This document shows positions 57,747 through 64,000 of a stretch of 64,000 bases of DNA, in pieces; the first letter of the stretch is position 1, and every line of letters begins with the position of its first letter. Made by a program: the position numbers and the translations under genes. Below the pieces are notes generated by a model that worked only from the letters and a program-made list of their open reading frames with translations, made no database searches and was not told where the DNA came from. This stretch comes from Sordaria brevicollis. Its lineage: Eukaryota; Ascomycota; Sordariomycetes; Sordariales; Sordariaceae. Location: assembly GCA_033439795.1 (NCBI GenBank), contig JAUTDP010000002.1, positions 3,596,001-3,660,000 on the forward strand. Reading direction: 5' to 3'.

Positions 57747-60700
57747 TTACACCTTCGGTGTCTTCGCCCTATTCGACACCAACATCTGAGACAAAATAAA
57801 GTGGCACACATCTTCGTCCGCCCAGTAGCTCATGTGCGAAGCAATGGTGTTGATGGGGTTAAAGTCTAGAACGCTTCTGTTGTAAATATAAGAGGTTAGT
57901 AATTGTCAAGCCAGTTGGACACACGAAGAGAAAAACTTACTCTTGAATACTATAATCCACTCTCCCATTCCTGTTCAGCGCGCGGACCTTCATCTCCTCC
58001 CTCTTCAACTTCTGCGCCTTGGCCTCCTCCTTCACCCACTCCTCCTTGGCCGCCGCGGTGCCCCCGCCACCCTCCTTGGCAGCGTGAACCATGTCGAGCC
58101 TCTTTCTTTCAAACTTGCTAAATAGCGTCTCCAGTTCGTCGTCGATAAGCGTCCCGTCATGACCGCCGTTGTTGGCTAGCTGGCGCATTCGTTCGGCTGT
58201 CTTTTCGCTCCGCTGCGCGTCCGACATCTTGGGAGAGTCGGGAGATATCACGCCGGCGGCGATGTTAGTGCCAGCCCCCGGGCTGGGATTCTGGTTTTGC
58301 GCGGCAGCGTGTGAGGCGTTGAAGTTAGCAACGTCTTCCTGGCTCAGGCCAAGGCTACGGTTGAGCAAGCTGCTGGCAATACCGGCACTGAGACTGCTCC
58401 ATAGTCCGCTGACGCTCTGCCCGACTTTGGCGCCAATACCCGTGAGACCCTGAGGGGCGACGGAGCCAAAGATACTCTTCTTGGTGTAGGGAAGGGCCTG
58501 AGGCTTGAGGGTGGACATGGCGGGAGAAATTAGAGGTTCCAACCGATATGAGATGGGATCTGAAGGGTGGAAAATGTTGAACAGCTGAGCAACCTTGGGA
58601 GAGGAGATGCTGTAGGGAAGGTTCGTGATAGGAGAAAGACTCTGATCACTGTTATGATGGTGATGCTGCGTCGTAGCGGCAAGGAAGAACGGGTCGTCCA
58701 TGTATTCCGGATTTAGCGGGCTCTCCGATGGGTACGCGTTGGGCAAGTGACGAGCCGCAATCGTCCGTCCCTTTAGCATCTGGAAAAGGCCGATAGGAGA
58801 GCCGAGAGCGTAAAAGTCTTCCACGTCAAACTCGAATGCAAGCTCCTTATGTTCTTTGGGTTCGTAGCGATCGTGGGTATGTGCCGGCCAGAACTTGAGC
58901 GGGTTCTTGAACGGCTCGGTTTCTGGTTTCTTTTCCCGTTGCCGACACAGAATATCGAACATGATGGCAGACCCTAGTGAATGACCAATCACATGAACCT
59001 TGCCCTTGAAGTTGGGATTGCGGTCCTTGAACAGCTTGTATATCCGGTTAGCTTCTCGAAGAACGATTTCCACAATCGTTTCTCGGTATGCGCTTTGGTA
59101 AAGCAGAACGTCGAGAGCCAAGTCTGAAATGAGTGACCTGGCAAAAGCCACACCTTCAATGGTGATGTCATCCAAAGATGGATCTGTGTACTTGATTAGC
59201 ATTGACTGTATTCAAAGTTGTGATACGACATGTCAGCCACTTACATTCGTCCTCTTCGTACGGTGCCTCACCCAAATCGTGCTCTCTTCCCTTGGGTTTG
59301 CGTTTCGGAAAGTCGAGAAGATGTCGCCAGACAACAGGCAGAACTTGAACGCGCGAGTTACCAGGTCCTTCCACCTCAATCTCGCCATTCAACGCTCTGA
59401 GATCGGCCGAGGAAGAGTACGTTTCCTTTAATGTTTTGCGCAGCATGTTCACGTCATGAACAAAGTTGACACTCTCAATCTTCTTCCCCAGCAACTGTCC
59501 AATGCCGTGGGTGACGAGAATGAGGTGCTCAATCTCACGACCCTGGGTCTCTCCTAGGCGCGCATTGTAGTCGTCCCTGATCTCCTTCTCTTCTCTCTTC
59601 CGGATCGCTTCCGCCTCTGCTTCTGGATCTTTGACGCCTTCGATCAGGTTAGATATTTGCCGAGTGAGTCTGGCCCTTGTACTTTCGATCTCATCGGGCA
59701 CATCCTCTTCGCTTTCTTCCTTTACCACCACGGCTTCATCAGCAAGCGACTGCGCCCCGGCCGGAGCAGACCGTCTCTTGAGGGCCTTTTTCAGCTTCTC
59801 GTCTTGTTCTGTCGCAGTGCTCTTAGTTCCTGTGGGAGTTGATGGTCGCTTGTCGTCCTTGGGCTTCTTTGTTTCGGTGTTGTAACCGCGAACGAGCTTC
59901 ACGCCACTCATGTATCCGCCTCCAGCGAACCTTTCGTATACGGTGGAAGTCACCCAAGAAAGGACACCCTCAGATGAGAGCCATGCTGTGTTTTCATCGT
60001 GATAGGTTGCGATATTGTTCATATAAGCGCCGAAGAGCCGGTATGTCTGGGGCTGGTGTTGAACCACCGGGGTATCCGTTTTGGCAGGGGTTTCTTTCTG
60101 AGCGGCAGCAGCAGCCTTGAGGTTGCTCACTGAGGAATTGGGCGTGACGGTCTTGTTGCCCGAATCACTGCGCATGCGTGTTGGATACATCCATGGCCTG
60201 ATCTTTAGGTATCCCTCTTCAAGCTGGGAAGCAAGATTCTCCTCGCACGGGCGGACAGTCGAGCCTTCTTGATAGAACCATGTGCCCCGGCGCACTTCGT
60301 ATACAGGACCCTCCCAGTAGACAGGCGCCAATTCGCGATCGTCAAGGTCGACATCGAACAAGAAATCTTCATTGACAGGAACTCGGGTGTGGTTCTTGGC
60401 TTCGTCCTCAGTCGACTCGAGGTTGGTGTTGTTTGCTTCGTCGCCTGAGACGACACGGGCTCGCTTGGTACCAAGCCGAACACTATTTGACCGCTTCGGA
60501 TTTGCCCTCTGCTGCTCCAACTCTTCTAGTCTTGCTTGATATGCGACTTCGAGTGCTCGGGAGTCTCCCGGAGAGAAAGGCGCATATTTCTTTGGTTGCG
60601 CCTGTGTCTTTTTGTCGTCGTCGGTCTTGGACTGGAGAAACTTGGGCTTGCGCTTTGGGACCTATTCAGAAAAGGTTTTGGTTAGGGCCTTTCGCAGTTT

Positions 60701-61001
60701 TGTACGGATGACGGAAAAGTCGTCGACCTACATCTACCGCATGGAACCACTGAACATTGAGAGGAGGGCAGTCGGCAGGATACCGCTTAAAGCTCTGACC
60801 GTAAAAGGGGTTGGTACTATGGTCCCCAGGATTAGGGTTTACAGGGACTATCGGCTTGGGCGGAGGCGGCTCCTTGGGGGTTGGAGTTGTGCTCCGGTTG
60901 GCAGCCCATGGGTTGATGGAGTCGACGGCGGATGCGAGATAGGACTTTGCTTCGGGCTTCTTTTCAGCCGCGCCGGTGCCAGTACCGGTAGTTGGCGCCA
61001 T
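57747..61001 (-). CDS. DDHD-domain phospholipase (intracellular PA-PLA1 family)
   Basis: Lipid hydrolase of the DDHD family (yeast YOR022C, animal DDHD1/2), acting on phosphatidic acid or other lipids at organelle membranes. Exons 61001-60732, 60661-59245, 59183-57941 and 57876-57747 join in frame to 1,019 aa; introns 70, 61 and 64 nt, all with GTA...AG ends. Features in order: Trp/Pro-rich WWE-like N-terminal region (VQWFHAVDVPKRK, then APVYWEGPVYEVRRGTWFYQ), linker with NLS-like RSAPAGAQ, HLILVTHGIGQLLGKK, the nucleophile elbow VIGHSLGS (Gly-x-Ser-x-Gly), and the DDHD region (FDVEDFYALGSPIGLFQML; NIFHPSDPISYRLEPLI). The C-terminal part in exons 3-4 has the RVDYSIQE...SHMSYWADEDVCHFIL block containing a further conserved His. 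The start is the first ATG; the frame is open about 66 codons further upstream without one. Confidence 0.9.
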
Positions 61002-62781
61002 TGGGTTTCTGCTATGGCCAGAGGGCCACCAAGTCGGAGAAGAAGTGGAAGTCGAAGAAGAGAATGAGGCTCTGGGGACTTTGACAGCAGAGGTCGTAGT
61101 TGGTCTGGAGATTGCTGGCAGAGGGTTTAGAGCCTGACGGGTACGGGGACCCAGGCCAGTCCCGCGCAGGCGCAACCTTATCGCGACAATAAGCGCCAAC
61201 GTTGCTGAGTTTAAGGGTTGACAGGTTGACGTTCGTTTTCAACTATTCGGTATCCGTACGCCGACTCCAAGGGAGAGGATACGGGCCTCGGTCTTGGCTG
61301 TGGTTGGTTGGTCCGAAGGTTATCTGCGATGAAACCCAAGATCGAGTCCGTCTGCTAGTTTTTGACACCGGTTGTTGGTTGGATGGCCGATCTCGAAATG
61401 TCTCTGTCTTGATATTTGGCTTTGAGCTAGTCGTCGTTGTTTGGTGTTATGGTATGATACGGTAACAAGTCAAGCTTCCTCGGAAAAGATGCGAGCACAT
61501 GCAACTGAAGCGAGAGACGGGAAGGAAGAGACTTGACAAAGGGAGGGAGCTCGTGGAACAAAAGTGAAGAAAGAGACGAAGAGAAGAGATCAGATAAACA
61601 AAGTGTAGCAGATATATATGATTTATAAATGTTGTATATGGCAGTGTATAGTATGTACGGTAAAGAAGTGAAATATGTCAGGAGGAAACTAAAAGGCAAC
61701 AGCTGGTCGCTGGCTTGTGACTTTCTCATTTTCCATGGAATGACAGGAATGGCCAATGGAGCTCTCGGCTGTCTTGGACAACACGGCAATGACGATTCCA
61801 GGCGATCAGAATCAAGCGGTGATTGGCAGGAGCTGGTCCTTGTCCCGCTTGAAGCCATCGGCTGCCGGTACTTGACAGGATTAAGAAGCGACTTGTATCG
61901 ACAGGCAACTTAGCTACTAATGCCAAGTACTCTTTACACGCGACAGGTACCCCTAAAAGATAACGGATGGTGGGGTATCAGGAGCCTGGAAGGGGCCGGT
62001 CGATCAGATGGAAGCACCGCATGGTGGGGCACAGGCTCCGAGTCTGTCTCCAACTCGCGACAATTGGACCAATTCCAAGACGCGGAGTCATGCGGCGACG
62101 GCGGTGGGGGTTTGTCTTTTTGACTGCCGCCCGGGCCCCGCCCACCCCCCATAGCGCCGTTTTCCACCATGGGTGCACCGGTGAGAATGGGACCGCAGGC
62201 GCGCAGCGACAAAATAATTTTCAAGACGGGTTCGCGAATTCGTCTCAAATTTCACTTTTTGCGACATCCACGGCATCTGCCATCTTCCATTTTCCACCAC
62301 CATCTCCCATCGCCTGGGACAATCAACCGATATCGACATTTTTTCCACGGCATGTTCTACAACATAATCGAATAAAACCTTGACGAAGAATTGGTATCGG
62401 TGTCGACCATAAAATTTTAAATAAGCCTCGGCCGATAAGCGATTTCTACCGTACCCCGAATCCAACGCCACCTCTCGTCGCCCACCACAGTCTCGATCGA
62501 CACAGCCTGGCTTCCCGCTCTTCTACTTCACTTGGTGTTCTTCACTACAGCCATCAAGACAGAGCATACAAGCACCTGGCAACACCTCGACCTGACCTGA
62601 CTCGACACCATCTCCTTCAAACATCCAAAGCAGAGAGCCCGCAATGAGCCGGTAGCAACATCGCACTATCACCAGAACAGGGCATCCGACTGCTCTCTTC
62701 CAGTCACATATTTTACCCGTCGCATATACTCTTCTTGATTGAATCGATAATCTCGACAGCTGAACATACGAACCACACATT
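61002..62781. other. Divergent intergenic region DDHD / RPC1
   Basis: 1.8 kb between two start codons. The part next to the DDHD gene (61002-61200) is an open - strand frame that could encode a mitochondrial-type presequence. The rest holds the promoters; nothing else was seen. Confidence 0.5.
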
Positions 62782-64000
62782 ATGGGCGCCGAGCAGAGAG
62801 CTCCTATCAAGGAGCAGCTGGCCGACCAGCTCCCCAAGCGCTTCAGAGCCCTCCAGTTCGGAGTCCAGTCGCACCAGGATATAGTAAATCAGGGTGTCCT
62901 CGAAGTCTCCGACAATCTCCTCTACGATGTCGAAAACGGTCGCCGCACTTTCCCACACGGCCCTCTCGATCCCCGCCTCGGTACTTCGAGCAAGACGGGC
63001 ACTTGCGAGACCTGCAACCTCCCTCTCCAGTCTTGCGCCGGCCACTTCGGTCACGTCCGCCTACCGCTTCCTGTCTTCCACATCGGCTATCTCAAGTATA
63101 TCCAGGCCACACTCCAGAACATCTGCAAGACCTGCTCCAAGGTTTTGCTCGAGCCCGATGAGAAAGCAAAGTTCCTCAAGGGTCTCCGCGCCCCCGGCAT
63201 CGACAACCTCAAGCGATCAGCCATCCTCAAAAAGATCAACGATGAATGTCGCAAGAAAAAGACATGCCCGTACTGCTCTGATACCCAGGGCGTTATTCGC
63301 AAGTTGAGCGTCATGAAGCTCACCCACGACAAGTTCTCGCACTTCAACAAGTCGACAGCCCAGAAAAAGGTCCCGCCTGTGGCCAAGGCTGCCTTCGATT
63401 CCTCCTTCATCCAGGCAAAGACCTTCACGCCCGACCTCGAGAAGCACTCCAAGAAAGCTATGGACGACATGGACCCTCTCAAGGTTTTGAAACTGTTCAA
63501 GAAGATCACTTCCGAGGACTGCGAGTTGCTGGGTCTGAACCCTTCCGAGGGCAGGCCAGAGATGTTCCTGTGGCAATACTTGCCCGCTCCCCCCATCTGT
63601 ATTCGACCATCGGTCCAGCAAGAAGCCGCGAGTAACGAAGACGACATCACTAGTAAGCTGTCCGAAATCATTCTCTACGCTGGCCATTTGCGCGAATCGC
63701 TGCTCAAGGGCGCTGCCCTCAACACCATCATGGAACAGTGGGAGTTCATCCAGCTTCAAGTTGGTATGTACGTCAACAGTGACGTTCCCGGTTTGTACCA
63801 GCCAGGATTTGGCAAGCCCATCCGCGGCTTCTGCCAGCGTCTGAAGGGTAAACAGGGCCGTTTCCGTGGTAACTTGTCCGGTAAGCGTGTCGACTTCTCC
63901 GGCCGTACCGTCATTTCGCCCGATCCCAACCTGGGCATCGATCAGGTTGCCGTTCCCGAGCGCGTGGCCAAGAACCTGACCTACCCCGAGCGTGTTAACC
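62782..64000 (+). CDS. rpc1: RNA polymerase III largest subunit (RPC1/RPC160), 5' part
   Basis: Catalytic largest subunit of the enzyme that makes tRNAs and 5S rRNA. The gene runs past the window end; 406 codons are visible, without introns. MGAEQRAPIKEQ leads to RFRALQFGVQSHQDIVNQGVLEVS, then the clamp zinc site (TCETCNLPLQSCAGHFGHV, with CKTC and CPYC), and LAPPICIRPSVQQ-like and LQVGMYVNSDVPG-type regions, then GKQGRFRGNLSGKRVDFSGRTVISPDPNL. The catalytic NADFDGD lies beyond the end. Assignment to Pol III rather than Pol I or II follows from the N-terminal FG...S.QDI pattern and the KLTEI/QLQ region; Pol II begins quite differently. The ATG at 62782 is the first in frame, in good context. 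Confidence 0.93.
   Translation, partial: MGAEQRAPIKEQLADQLPKRFRALQFGVQSHQDIVNQGVLEVSDNLLYDVENGRRTFPHGPLDPRLGTSSKTGTCETCNLPLQSCAGHFGHVRLPLPVFHIGYLKYIQATLQNICKTCSKVLLEPDEKAKFLKGLRAPGIDNLKRSAILKKINDECRKKKTCPYCSDTQGVIRKLSVMKLTHDKFSHFNKSTAQKKVPPVAKAAFDSSFIQAKTFTPDLEKHSKKAMDDMDPLKVLKLFKKITSEDCELLGLNPSEGRPEMFLWQYLPAPPICIRPSVQQEAASNEDDITSKLSEIILYAGHLRESLLKGAALNTIMEQWEFIQLQVGMYVNSDVPGLYQPGFGKPIRGFCQRLKGKQGRFRGNLSGKRVDFSGRTVISPDPNLGIDQVAVPERVAKNLTYPERVN

Overview
The window reads as nuclear DNA of a filamentous ascomycete, almost certainly Neurospora or a very close relative (inference). The genes have short introns (mostly 50-160 nt) with GTAAGT-like donors, CTAAC/CTGAC branch sites and AG acceptors. 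The proteins look sordariomycete. One 19-kb block is extremely AT-rich: CpA/TpG are nearly absent, CpG is kept, and old reading frames are broken by TAA/TAG. That is the signature of repeat-induced point mutation (RIP).

Layout. 1-5.2 kb: no convincing gene. 5.2-38.2 kb: a normal gene-rich euchromatic arm. In order it holds AP-3 mu (-), a DMAC1/Dmo2-like small membrane protein (+), a CBM-less GH6 cellobiohydrolase (-), the oligosaccharyltransferase subunit Ost3 (-), a large coiled-coil protein (+), a RING-like/ankyrin protein (-), a small three-exon gene of unknown function (-), fimbrin (+), a sterol O-acyltransferase (+), an SR-type splicing factor (+), a mitochondrial carrier of the YPR011C type (+), ribosomal protein eL18 (+) and an FtsJ/MRM2-type mitochondrial rRNA methyltransferase (-). 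Two non-RIPed MITEs lie in intergenic DNA, at 29.7 kb (TA target site) and 35.4 kb (TAA target site). 57.7-64 kb: euchromatin resumes with a DDHD phospholipase (-) and the 5' part of the RNA polymerase III largest subunit (+, runs off the window).

38,246-57,597 is a three-level nest of transposons with exact target duplications. A PIF/Harbinger DNA transposon (TAA duplication) carries a decayed Myb/SANT-like gene on + and a DDE transposase on -. A Ty3/gypsy LTR element (41,068-56,703; two 466-nt LTRs; ATTAA duplication) sits inside the transposase. A gag-only LTR element (41,484-43,668; two 235-nt LTRs; GTTAT duplication) sits inside the left gypsy LTR. The gypsy element has gag-protease in one frame, RT-integrase in another, and a third long reading frame of about 1,150 codons between integrase and the 3' LTR (about 52.64-56.09 kb) that I cannot assign to a family. 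The 411-bp MITE at 35.4 kb shares termini, TAA duplication and a repeated CACC(S)GGTG palindrome with the Harbinger element, so it is probably a derivative mobilised by this family.

The host genes are mainly housekeeping: vesicle traffic, N-glycosylation, actin bundling, lipid metabolism, splicing, translation, mitochondrial function and Pol III. One is an inducible cellulase. They form no operon-like or biosynthetic cluster. Products are inferred from recognised motifs and family resemblance; nothing was searched against a database. Exon limits were worked out by hand from splice consensus and reading frame.
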